Origin: an uncultured Clostridium sp.
GTDB lineage: Bacteria; Bacillota; Clostridia; TANB77; CAG-508
NCBI GenBank assembly: GCA_947570695.1
Contig: CANOVB010000002.1
Coordinates: 265,992 to 329,706, forward strand
Direction: 5' to 3'
Length of the DNA: 63,715 nt
This document shows positions 1-7,899 of the stretch, piece by piece (positions within the stretch are counted from its first letter, which is position 1; each line of letters starts with the position of its first letter). The position numbers and the translations under genes were made by a program. The notes beneath the pieces were generated by a model. It was not told where the DNA came from. It saw only the letters and a list, made by a program, of their open reading frames with translations, and searched no databases.

Positions 1-576
1 TATGGTAATTACTTTAAAAATCAGGGAGAAGATTTTACTCAAGCTTTATCAGAAATGACAGCAGAAGATTTTTTAGAGATGCCAGAAATGTTAAAAGAAG
101 AATTTCAAGAATTGAATTTAGATAAAAGAGTAACAGAAATACTTGGTATTATGGCAGAAGAAACTTTTGGAAATAATTTACAAGCAATATTATTAGATCC
201 AGAAATGAAGTTGCAATTCTTTTCAAGAGTAGAAAAATCTACAAATATAGACTTTGTTAAAGTAGAATCAGAACAAACTGCATTACCAATTAAAGATGAA
301 AGTTTTTCAGACTTTTTTAGTCGTTTTCAAGAAGATATAGAAGTTGGTGAAGATAGTAAAGTTAATAGTAATAATGAAGCTGCTTCGTCAGATACATCAA
401 ATCAAGGGAACACATCAAGTGTTATTACAATGTTTAATATTGAAAGTGTAAAAATGGCAAGTAGAGTAGCTACTATGTCACAAATTCAAAATAATATACA
501 ACTTGTATCTGTTTTAAGAGAAGGAAGAGATGAAGCTCAAGAAATGGAGATGCAAGATGAGGAGCAAACTGTATAA
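1..576 (+). CDS. C-terminal part of an uncharacterised acidic protein (5' end outside window)
   Basis: The reading frame is open from base 1, so the true start lies upstream; the first ATG inside the window is at 55 and has no convincing ribosome binding site. The visible 191 residues are acidic, largely helical by composition and rich in Glu, Gln, Met and Ser, with a Ser/Asn/Thr-rich linker about two thirds along and no membrane segment. It ends in TAA directly before a strong terminator. I do not recognise the family. The next two genes encode similarly acidic, low-complexity proteins, so the three may be functionally linked, but that is inference. Confidence 0.75.
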   Translation, partial: YGNYFKNQGEDFTQALSEMTAEDFLEMPEMLKEEFQELNLDKRVTEILGIMAEETFGNNLQAILLDPEMKLQFFSRVEKSTNIDFVKVESEQTALPIKDESFSDFFSRFQEDIEVGEDSKVNSNNEAASSDTSNQGNTSSVITMFNIESVKMASRVATMSQIQNNIQLVSVLREGRDEAQEMEMQDEEQTV

Positions 577-590
577 TAAATAAAGAAATA

Positions 591-630
591 AAAATTGAAG
601 TGAACTTTTGGGACACTTCAATTTTTTGTA
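591..630 (+). terminator. Rho-independent terminator
   Basis: A 12-bp stem (591-602 with 614-625) encloses an 11-base loop and runs into a T-rich tail. It ends the transcript of the partial gene upstream. Confidence 0.85.
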
Positions 631-752
631 ATCAATTAAGTACATATAATAAGAATTATGTATCATTTTCGTTAAGTTTGTGTAATATTCTTGAAGTTTA
701 GATTTATTATATATAAAATCATATTATAGGATAAAAAGGGGGAGGTATATCT

Positions 753-1376
753 ATGAATGAAGATAAGAATAATGATTTAGAGAATAACTCTGCCTTTGAC
801 TTAGAAAATAATAGTTATGAAGTAAAAGAAAGTTTGTTTGAAAGGGTAAAAAATTTTTTAACAAGACCAAGATTAGGTTCTGGAAACAATGTTCGTACAA
901 CTAATATGGATTTTAATTCTTGGAATATGAGAGCTGTTTTTCGTAGAGCAATGGAAAATGTATCAACAGCTATTTCTAATGTAATGGGAAGTAGAAAAGA
1001 ATCAGAAGTAAAAAATGGATTTCAAACAACAATAATTGGAAAAGAATCAAATGAACCTAATATGGAGAAAACTGCGGACAAGTTTGCAGAAGTTACTGCT
1101 GATAGAGTTATTCCTCAAGCAAAATCAAAAATGGTAGGTGCAAAAGTACAAGCAAAAGGTATAATAGATAATGCAAAATCAGCAGAAGATATTGCTTTAG
1201 AGGAACAAGAATTAGGAATAGAAGTTGCAGATATTAATGTTGATGATATGGAATTAGAGGAAGCAGGAAAAACTCAAGTTAATTCAGATAATAATGGAAT
1301 AGAAGTTACAAATATTATTGTAGATAGTAAACCAAATGGAAAAGAAACAAGATCAGATGATGATGAACGTATATAG
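753..1376 (+). CDS. Uncharacterised acidic protein, 207 aa
   Basis: The start is ATG 753, with a strong GGGGGAGG ribosome binding site at 737-745. The protein opens with an Asn/Asp/Glu-rich stretch, has a short basic segment with several Arg around residues 30-55, and then becomes very acidic with a repeated pattern of the type E(V/L)..I.VD in the C-terminal third. There is no signal peptide, membrane span or recognisable catalytic motif. The next gene starts 17 bases after its TAG stop, so the two are probably co-transcribed. Function unknown. Confidence 0.7.
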   Translation: MNEDKNNDLENNSAFDLENNSYEVKESLFERVKNFLTRPRLGSGNNVRTTNMDFNSWNMRAVFRRAMENVSTAISNVMGSRKESEVKNGFQTTIIGKESNEPNMEKTADKFAEVTADRVIPQAKSKMVGAKVQAKGIIDNAKSAEDIALEEQELGIEVADINVDDMELEEAGKTQVNSDNNGIEVTNIIVDSKPNGKETRSDDDERI

Positions 1377-1393
1377 TTTTAAGGGGATAAATT

Positions 1394-1900
1394 ATGGCTA
1401 CTAAAATAAAGCAAGAGCAAGCTTTTGCTTATGCAGAATTATTAGAAATTTTAAGCCTTATGGAAGAGCAGTATGTAAGAAAAGTACCAAAAAAGCTTAT
1501 TGAAATTTTTAAAGAAAATTCTTTAGAATCTTATGAAAAACATTTAGATGTAACTATACCTTTAGAGGAGCAAAATATTTCAAAAGATACAGCTGCTTTA
1601 ATTGGTATGCTTACTCTTAATTATTGGTGTGAAAATGAAGAAGAAAAAATAGAATTAACATCTGTTTATAAAGAAAATGAACGTAAATATCAAGATCAAA
1701 TTAGAGAAAAATATAATCCAGATAATATATTTAATAATGAAACAATTAATAATAAAGTATCAACAGAAAATGAACAAATTGTGGAAAACATTGAAATAGA
1801 TTCTAAAAACTTACCATTAGATTATAATTCATTCCCATGGTATAAAAAAATATTTACAAAAGTTAGAACATTTATATTAAGAATATTAAAAAGGATTTAA
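1394..1900 (+). CDS. Uncharacterised protein, 168 aa
   Basis: ATG 1394 follows an AAGGGG ribosome binding site and lies 17 bases after the preceding gene, indicating an operon. The protein is helical and charged. Its C-terminal 20 residues are basic and hydrophobic (WYKKIFTKVRTFILRILKRI), which looks like an amphipathic membrane-contacting helix. No family is recognised. A clear terminator follows immediately, so the two-gene unit 753-1900 is self-contained. Confidence 0.7.
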   Translation: MATKIKQEQAFAYAELLEILSLMEEQYVRKVPKKLIEIFKENSLESYEKHLDVTIPLEEQNISKDTAALIGMLTLNYWCENEEEKIELTSVYKENERKYQDQIREKYNPDNIFNNETINNKVSTENEQIVENIEIDSKNLPLDYNSFPWYKKIFTKVRTFILRILKRI

Positions 1901-1928
1901 ACTTCAACTTTTCTAGTTGAAGTTTTTT
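1901..1928 (+). terminator. Rho-independent terminator
   Basis: A 9-bp perfect stem (ACTTCAACT with AGTTGAAGT), 5-base loop and T tract directly after the stop codon of the 1394-1900 gene. Confidence 0.9.
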
Positions 1929-2077
1929 ATATCATAGGAAATTCCTGTTGAATATCAATAGTAAAAAGCTTTGAAAATATTTCATAAAAAATTGTATAGC
2001 AATTTTTCACGGGTGAATAAAGACCTTGTATACAATTACTATAAATCAAATCGTGGAAATAGAAATGATATTATGGC

Positions 2078-2106
2078 TTGAAATCTGTAGTCATATACTG
2101 TATAAT
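2078..2106 (+). promoter_or_regulatory. Sigma-A promoter of the ABC-F gene
   Basis: TTGAAA at 2078-2083 and TATAAT at 2101-2106 with a 17-base spacer, 33 bases before the ABC-F start codon. Confidence 0.8.
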
Positions 2107-2138
2107 ATAAAAGTTAAAAATATTAGGAGGAATAAATA

Positions 2139-3728
2139 ATGCTTTTATCAAATGGAGTAACTTTAAGATTTGGAAAAAGAGTACTTTTTGAAGATGTTAC
2201 TATAAAATTTACAAAAGGAAATTGTTATGGGTTAATAGGTGCAAATGGCGCTGGGAAGTCAACTTTTTTAAAAATTTTATCTGGAGAAATAGAACCTAAT
2301 AAAGGAGAAGTTATTTTAGATAAAGGTGAGAGATTATCTGTTTTAAAACAAGATCACTATGCTTTTGAAGGTTATACAGTAATAGATACTGTTATGATGG
2401 GAAATAGTGAACTTTATAAAATAATGAAAGAAAAAGATGCTATATATGCAAAACCAGATTTCTCAGAAGAAGATGGTATGAAAGCAGCAAAACTTGAAGA
2501 AAGATTTGCGGAGCTTGATGGTTGGAATGCAGAAACAGATAGTGCTAAACTTTTAAATGATTTAGGAATAGAAAGTGAATTACATTATAAATATATGAGT
2601 GAAATAGAAGCCAAAGATAAGGTAAAAGTGCTTTTGGCTCAGGCATTATTTGGTAATCCAGATGTTCTTTTGTTAGATGAGCCCACAAACGATTTAGATA
2701 TTAAAACAATAAATTGGTTACAAGACTTTTTAATTGATTTTGAAAATACTGTAATTGTTGTATCTCATGACAGATATTTTTTAAATAAAGTTTGTACACA
2801 TATAGCAGATGTTGATTTTGGAAAAATAAAAGTTTATCCAGGAAATTATGATTTTTGGTATGAATCTAGTCAGCTTGCTTTAAAACAAATGAAAGAAGCT
2901 AATAAAAAGAAGGAAGAGAGAATTAAGGAATTACAAGATTTTATTGCTAGATTTAGTGCAAATGCTTCAAAATCAAAACAAGCTACTTCAAGAAAAAAAT
3001 CATTAGAAAAAATAGAGTTAGATGAAATTAAACCATCAAACAGAAAATATCCTTATATAGATTTTAAACCAGATAGAGAACAAGGAAAAGAAGTATTAGA
3101 AGTTAAAAATATATCAAAAACTATAAATGGAGAAAAAATATTAGATAATATTAGTTTTACTGTAAAAAGAGAAGATAAAATTTCGCTTCTTTCAGATAAT
3201 GAAATTGCAAAAACAGTATTATTCCAAATTTTAGCAGGAGAAATGGAACCAGATGAAGGTGAACTTGTATGGGGAACTACTATTAGTAAAGATTATTTTC
3301 CTAAAGATAATAATTACATGTTTAATCAAGATGTTAGTATTACAGATTGGCTTAGACAATATTCAAAAGATCCAGACGAAACTTATGTTAGAAGCTTTTT
3401 AGGAAGGATGCTTTTTTCTGGAGAAGAGGCATTAAAAAAAGTAGAAGTACTTTCTGGAGGGGAAAAAGTAAGGTGTGTTCTTTCAAAATTAATGCTTTCA
3501 GGAGCGAATTTCTTAATTTTTGATGAACCAACAAATCATTTAGATATGGAATCAATAACAGCGTTAAACGATGGAATGCAAAAGTATAAAGGAATTATAA
3601 TGTTTACTTCTCATGATCATCAATTAACACAAACTGTTGCTAATAAAATAATAGATATAACTAATAACCAAGTAATAGTTAGAGAATGTACTTATGACGA
3701 ATATTTAGAAGAGCAAGAGAATGTATAA
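2139..3728 (+). CDS. ABC-F family ATPase, YkpA/YbiT-like
   Basis: Soluble duplicated ATP-binding cassette protein of 529 residues without membrane spans; ABC-F proteins act on the ribosome. NBD1 has a standard Walker A (GANGAGKST, residues 34-42) and Walker B (LLLDEPTNDLD), but the LSGGQ signature is replaced by a degenerate stretch. A charged linker (about 240-295) joins NBD2, which has LSGGEK and FDEPTNHLD but a degenerate P-loop (LLSDNEIAKTV). From memory, degenerate second P-loops are common in the YkpA/YbiT branch, so this need not mean loss of function. The start is ATG 2139 behind AGGAGG. It is monocistronic with its own promoter and terminator. A translation-factor role is more likely than antibiotic resistance, unlike the Lsa-type gene at 43209. 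Confidence 0.9.
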   Translation: MLLSNGVTLRFGKRVLFEDVTIKFTKGNCYGLIGANGAGKSTFLKILSGEIEPNKGEVILDKGERLSVLKQDHYAFEGYTVIDTVMMGNSELYKIMKEKDAIYAKPDFSEEDGMKAAKLEERFAELDGWNAETDSAKLLNDLGIESELHYKYMSEIEAKDKVKVLLAQALFGNPDVLLLDEPTNDLDIKTINWLQDFLIDFENTVIVVSHDRYFLNKVCTHIADVDFGKIKVYPGNYDFWYESSQLALKQMKEANKKKEERIKELQDFIARFSANASKSKQATSRKKSLEKIELDEIKPSNRKYPYIDFKPDREQGKEVLEVKNISKTINGEKILDNISFTVKREDKISLLSDNEIAKTVLFQILAGEMEPDEGELVWGTTISKDYFPKDNNYMFNQDVSITDWLRQYSKDPDETYVRSFLGRMLFSGEEALKKVEVLSGGEKVRCVLSKLMLSGANFLIFDEPTNHLDMESITALNDGMQKYKGIIMFTSHDHQLTQTVANKIIDITNNQVIVRECTYDEYLEEQENV

Positions 3729-3736
3729 AATAAAAA

Positions 3737-3767
3737 AACAACACATAAAATAAATGTGTTGTTTTTT
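3737..3767 (+). terminator. Rho-independent terminator
   Basis: A 10-bp stem AACAACACAT/ATGTGTTGTT with a 7-base loop and T tail follows the ABC-F stop codon. Confidence 0.9.
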
Positions 3768-3867
3768 ATTGGATAAATAAACATAAAGTAAATTACTTAA
3801 ATATTGTTTTTATATGTATATATTATTATAAAAGTGTTACTTTAAATAATTAATATATTTGGATAAT

Positions 3868-4272
3868 TTATCTACCTATATCCATAAATTTTTCTGTAAG
3901 TTCCTTTGGATTATCATAAAAAATAACTTTTTTTGCTAAATTGCTCATTGTTAGAGAAATATCACTTCCAGTTTTGGCTATTACATAAATTGGCAAACCT
4001 ATTGCGTATGCATAACCTGCTCCAATTCCTAATCCTACACCTTTTTCAGAAAATTCAACAATTAGCATATCACATTCTTTCATTGCAGGAAATGCATAAT
4101 CTAACATCAATTTTGAACCTTCTGGTAAATTAGCTTTTCCATATTTCTCCACATCACGTGCCATTACAACATTTTCAATATTTGCTTCTAAAAGTGCATT
4201 TGTAATATCATCTATTTTCTTTTTATCTTCTTCTCCATCATGAAACTTTAATGACATAAAGGCTTTTTTCAT
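3868..4272 (-). CDS. Nucleoside 2-deoxyribosyltransferase-like (Rossmann-type) protein
   Basis: The 134-residue protein opens with MKKAFMSLKFHDGE and contains DMLIVEFSEKGVGLGIGAGYA, resembling the core of nucleoside deoxyribosyltransferases and 2'-deoxynucleoside 5'-phosphate N-hydrolases. Those enzymes cleave or swap the N-glycosidic bond of deoxynucleosides. In my mental alignment the glutamate expected in the G-x-G-x-E-x-G segment is Gly here, so catalysis is doubtful; a ligand-binding or TIR-like sensor role is possible. The start ATG 4272 has TTAGGAGG upstream. It is a single gene, transcribed opposite to both neighbours. Assignment is from motif shape only. Confidence 0.6.
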   Translation of the reverse strand: MKKAFMSLKFHDGEEDKKKIDDITNALLEANIENVVMARDVEKYGKANLPEGSKLMLDYAFPAMKECDMLIVEFSEKGVGLGIGAGYAYAIGLPIYVIAKTGSDISLTMSNLAKKVIFYDNPKELTEKFMDIGR

Positions 4273-4511
4273 TTAATTAATCCTCCTAAAATTAAATTTT
4301 ATAGTTAGATTATATCAATAAAAACAATATATTGCAATAAAACTAAAATTATGTTATCAAGCATTTATATGTAATTATGGAAGTATTAGTAAAAAAATTT
4401 TTATATTCTAAAAAGCTTCTAAAGAAGAATATTAAATTTTAACTTTATTTTAATAATAAATAGATATATAATAATTAAAGTTTGTTAATAAAATTTAAAG
4501 AAGAGGTAAAA

Positions 4512-6665
4512 ATGGATAAAATTTTTAAGAAAATATCAGAAGAACTTGGAATACGCGAAGCTCAGGTAGAAGCAACAGTAAAACTTATTGATGAGGGAAA
4601 TACAATACCTTTTATTGCACGTTATAGAAAAGAAGTTACAGGAAATTTAAGTGATGAAATTTTAAGAGATTTAGGAGAAAGACTTACTTATTTAAGAAAT
4701 TTAGAAAATAGAAAGCAAGAAATAATAAGACTTATTGATGAGCAAGGAAAACTTACAGACGAGCTTACTATTAAAATTGCAGAAACAATGGTTTTATCAG
4801 AACTTGAAGATATATATAGACCTTTTAAACCAAAGAAGAGAACTAGAGCAACAATAGCAAAAGAGAAGGGTTTAGAACCATTATCTGAAATTATATATGC
4901 GCAAGAAGAAAAAAGAAATTTATATGAAATTGCTAAAGAATATATTAATGAAGAAAAAGGTGTTACATCAGAAGAAGATGCACTACAAGGAGCATTAGAC
5001 ATTATTGCAGAAAATATTGCAGATGATGCAGATTATAGAAAAAAGATAAAATCTTTTTGTTTTAGAGAAGCTGTTATATCAAGTAAAGAAGCTAAAGAAA
5101 ATGAAAAATCACCATATGAGATGTATTATGATTTTAAAGAAGGAATATTAAAAATTCCAAGCCATAGAATCTTAGCAATAAATAGAGGAGAAAAGGAAGA
5201 ATTTTTAAAAGTAAAAATAGAAAAACCAGATGATAAAATATTAGATTATTTGAAAAAACAAATTATAAAAGATTATAAAAGTCAGTTTAATGAACCGCTT
5301 ACAGCTACAATAGAAGATTCATATAAAAGATTAATAGAACCATCTATAGAAAGAGAAATTAGAAGTGATTTAACAGAACGATCAGAAGAAAAAGCAATAA
5401 AAGTATTTGGAAAAAATGCTAAACAATTATTATTACAACCACCAATTAAAGAAATGACAGTGATGGGATTTGATCCTGCATATAGAACTGGATGTAAAAT
5501 TGCAGTTATTGATAAAACTGGAAAATTATTAGATACTGTTACAGTATATCCAACAGAACCTCAAAATGATATTGAGGGAGCTAAAAAGATTTTAAAAGCA
5601 CTAATAGAAAAATATAGAGTAAATATGATTGCCATAGGAAATGGAACTGCTTCCAGAGAATCAGAGAATTTTGTATCTAATTTAATAAAAGAAATAGATG
5701 GCGAAATATACTATGCTATAGTAAGTGAAGCAGGAGCCTCTGTATATTCAGCATCAAAACTTGCAACAGAAGAATATCCTAATATAAATGTTTCTTTAAG
5801 AGGGGCAATATCAATAGCAAGAAGGCTGCAAGATCCGCTTTCAGAACTTGTAAAAATAGATCCAAAAGCAATAGGAGTAGGACAATATCAACATGATGTA
5901 AACCAAAAAAAATTATCTGAAAGCTTAACAGGAGTTGTTGAAGATGCAGTTAACTCTGTAGGTGTAGATGTAAATACTGCAACTCCATCATTACTTTCTT
6001 ATGTTTCTGGAATAAATGGTACAATAGCTAAGAATATTGTAAAATATAGAGATGAGAATGGAGAATTAAAACAAAGAAAAGATTTGCTTAAAGTTCCAAA
6101 ACTTGGACCAGCAGCATTTAAACAATGCGCAGGATTTATACGTATATTTAATGGAAAAAATCCAATAGAAGTAACAGCGGTTCACCCAGAAAGTTATGAA
6201 GTAGCTGAAAAGTTATTAACAAAAGTGGGATATTCTGTGGACAGTTTAACTAAAAAAGATAAATTAGGTGCTTTAAAAAATGAACTTTCAAAAATAGATG
6301 TAAGTAAAATGGCAGAAGAACTGGGAGTAGGAACTCTTACTTTAAAAGATATTATAGAAGAGCTTTCAAAACCAGGAAGAGATCCAAGAGAGGACTTACC
6401 AAAACCAATTTTAAGAAGTGATGTTTTAAAATTCGAAGATTTGCAAGAAGGAATGGAGCTTACAGGAACTGTAAGAAATGTAATAGATTTTGGTGCATTT
6501 ATAGATGTAGGAGTAAAACATGATGGATTAGTTCATATTTCAGAAATGTCAGATAAATTTGTTAGAAATCCATCAGAAATAGTATCTGTTGGTGATATTG
6601 TAAAAGTAAAAGTTATTGGAATAGATAGAGAAAAGCAAAAAGTTAAATTATCAATGAAATTATAA
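4512..6665 (+). CDS. tex: Tex-family RNA-binding transcription accessory protein
   Basis: A nucleic-acid-binding protein of about 717 residues. The order is the usual Tex layout: N-terminal helical region, YqgF/RNase H-like fold from about residue 318 (MGFDPAYRTGCK), helix-hairpin-helix region near 490-560 (SYVSGINGTIAKNIVKYR), and a C-terminal S1 domain from about 641 (GTVRNVIDFGAFIDVGVKHD). A longer frame opens at TTG 4482, but ATG 4512 follows AAGAGGT at 4501-4507 and gives the normal Tex N terminus, so I prefer 4512. It is monocistronic with a strong terminator. Members are conserved and act in RNA binding and transcription; the exact role in this organism is unknown. Confidence 0.93.
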   Translation: MDKIFKKISEELGIREAQVEATVKLIDEGNTIPFIARYRKEVTGNLSDEILRDLGERLTYLRNLENRKQEIIRLIDEQGKLTDELTIKIAETMVLSELEDIYRPFKPKKRTRATIAKEKGLEPLSEIIYAQEEKRNLYEIAKEYINEEKGVTSEEDALQGALDIIAENIADDADYRKKIKSFCFREAVISSKEAKENEKSPYEMYYDFKEGILKIPSHRILAINRGEKEEFLKVKIEKPDDKILDYLKKQIIKDYKSQFNEPLTATIEDSYKRLIEPSIEREIRSDLTERSEEKAIKVFGKNAKQLLLQPPIKEMTVMGFDPAYRTGCKIAVIDKTGKLLDTVTVYPTEPQNDIEGAKKILKALIEKYRVNMIAIGNGTASRESENFVSNLIKEIDGEIYYAIVSEAGASVYSASKLATEEYPNINVSLRGAISIARRLQDPLSELVKIDPKAIGVGQYQHDVNQKKLSESLTGVVEDAVNSVGVDVNTATPSLLSYVSGINGTIAKNIVKYRDENGELKQRKDLLKVPKLGPAAFKQCAGFIRIFNGKNPIEVTAVHPESYEVAEKLLTKVGYSVDSLTKKDKLGALKNELSKIDVSKMAEELGVGTLTLKDIIEELSKPGRDPREDLPKPILRSDVLKFEDLQEGMELTGTVRNVIDFGAFIDVGVKHDGLVHISEMSDKFVRNPSEIVSVGDIVKVKVIGIDREKQKVKLSMKL

Positions 6666-6690
6666 AAAATGGAGCATATGGCTCCATTTT
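6666..6690 (+). terminator. Rho-independent terminator of tex
   Basis: AAAATGGAGC (6666-6675) pairs with GCTCCATTTT (6681-6690) around a 5-base loop, and the arm itself supplies the T tract. Confidence 0.9.
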
Positions 6691-6730
6691 TTCTATAATA
6701 GGAAAGTAATTTGCACTTCCTATTATAGAA
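6691..6730. repeat. Imperfect 15-bp palindrome behind the tex terminator
   Basis: TTCTATAATAGGAAAG (6691-6706) and CTTCCTATTATAGAA (6716-6730) are inverted copies with one extra A in the left arm. The left arm begins right after the terminator T tract. Similar ATAGGAAA.../AAAGCTTT words follow the terminator at 1930-1975, hinting at a degenerate intergenic repeat family. Confidence 0.6.
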
Positions 6731-6897
6731 AGCTTTCAGCAATTTGTACAGAAAAATTTCTTGGAAATTTTTCGCATATAGAAAAGTTTTTATTTGTAGC
6801 AAATGAGCTATAGATAGATTTTTGCATAGAAAAGACGTGAACAATTTAGTAAAGTTTTGTTTTTTGCAGTTATTTTTATTCATTTAAATAAAAAATA

Positions 6898-6926
6898 TTG
6901 ACATAGATATTATATCGTGGTATTAT
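6898..6926 (+). promoter_or_regulatory. Strong sigma-A promoter for the small ORF
   Basis: TTGACA 6898-6903, 17-base spacer, TATTAT 6921-6926. It is followed 12 bases later by AGGAGG. Confidence 0.75.
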
Positions 6927-6951
6927 AATTGAACTTTAGGAGGTGGCAATT

Positions 6952-7059
6952 ATAAAGCTTATATTTTTAATATCTGTTTTTACTATTTCGTTTTTTTCTT
7001 TTAGAAAGTTTCTAATAAAAATATTTTCCAAACAAATTAAGGATAAAACTATGAAATAA
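6952..7059 (+). CDS. Possible 35-aa membrane peptide with a non-ATG start
   Basis: A near-consensus promoter and AGGAGG (6938-6943) precede an open frame with no ATG, GTG or TTG start. Reading from ATA 6952 (8 bases after the Shine-Dalgarno) gives a peptide of the type M-KLIFLISVFTISFFSFRK, then a Lys-rich tail: one hydrophobic helix plus a basic C terminus. ATT 6949 is the alternative start (5-base spacing). It is either a gene using a rare start codon or a small gene whose ATG mutated to ATA. The stop TAA is at 7057-7059. Function unknown; small membrane peptide or toxin-like by shape only. Confidence 0.4.
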   Translation: MKLIFLISVFTISFFSFRKFLIKIFSKQIKDKTMK

Positions 7060-7061
7060 AA

Positions 7062-7086
7062 AGAATGTTTATAAAATAAACATTCT
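7062..7086 (-). terminator. Terminator of the murA/MBL operon
   Basis: Perfect 11-bp stem AGAATGTTTAT/ATAAACATTCT with a 3-base loop. On the minus strand it runs into TTTTTATTT, immediately behind the MBL stop at 7092; the plus side lacks a T tract. Confidence 0.8.
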
Positions 7087-7091
7087 AAAAT

Positions 7092-7880
7092 TTATATATT
7101 TACAATTTTTCCTGGCTGATTTCTATTTGCGACACTAAGTTTAATTGTATTAATATCTGAATTATTATACATTAATTGTTCTGCTACAGTTTTATAAGCA
7201 AGTTCTGGAAAATTATTTTCTTTGCTTAAATGACCAAGTATTACTTCTTTTAAATCTTTTTTCATTAATTCAGAAATTGTTTTTCCAGCTGTTTCATTAG
7301 ATAAATGGCCATTAGGTCCTTTAATTCTTTGCTTTAATTGGTAAGGATATTTTGAAGCTGCAAGTACTTCAGGTTCATAATTTGATTCTAACAAAACAAA
7401 AGAACTATTACTTAATTCTTCAAATATTCTATTATCTATGTATCCTAAATCTGTCGCAATACTTAATTTCTTTTTACCATTATGTATATTAAAACCACAA
7501 GGGTTTATAGCATCATGTGGAGTACTAAAAGGATGTATAGTTAAATCATTTAAGATAAAGTCAGTATCATTTTTAAAAACATTTATATTATTTTCTGAAA
7601 TTTTTTCTTTTTGACTTCCCATAGCGCCCCAAGTTTCTATATTTGCATAAACTGGTATATTAAATTTTCTTGATACAGTTCCTAAACTTTGTATATGATC
7701 TGAATGCTCATGTGTAACTAAAATAGCATCAATATCTTCAATAGATGAATCGATTGATGCTAATCCTTCACAAATTTTTTTACAGCTTGTTCCACAATCT
7801 ATAAGGACTTTTGTATTGTTTGTGCTAACAAATAAACAGTTTCCAGAACTACCACTATATAAGCTACAAAATTTTAACAT
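7092..7880 (-). CDS. MBL-fold metallohydrolase, YycJ/WalJ-like
   Basis: Metallo-beta-lactamase-fold protein of 262 residues. It begins LKFCSLYSGSSGNC and carries the metal-binding motif THEHSDH, a downstream H in PFSTPHDA, an aspartate in SIATDLGY and a C-terminal GHLSKEN. This is the pattern of the YycJ (WalJ) phosphodiesterase/exonuclease-like group. The frame opens at 7910, but ATG 7880 is preceded by AGAGGA with 7-base spacing and starts at the conserved LKFCSLYSGS. It begins 19 bases after murA, so the two form an operon. Substrate not determinable from sequence. Confidence 0.88.
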   Translation of the reverse strand: MLKFCSLYSGSSGNCLFVSTNNTKVLIDCGTSCKKICEGLASIDSSIEDIDAILVTHEHSDHIQSLGTVSRKFNIPVYANIETWGAMGSQKEKISENNINVFKNDTDFILNDLTIHPFSTPHDAINPCGFNIHNGKKKLSIATDLGYIDNRIFEELSNSSFVLLESNYEPEVLAASKYPYQLKQRIKGPNGHLSNETAGKTISELMKKDLKEVILGHLSKENNFPELAYKTVAEQLMYNNSDINTIKLSVANRNQPGKIVNI

Positions 7881-7899
7881 TTTTTTATCCTCTGCTTTT

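Noticed and set aside
6533..6883. 116-codon minus-strand ORF over the tex 3' end
   Set aside because: Crosses the terminator hairpins and the end of tex; no start signals.
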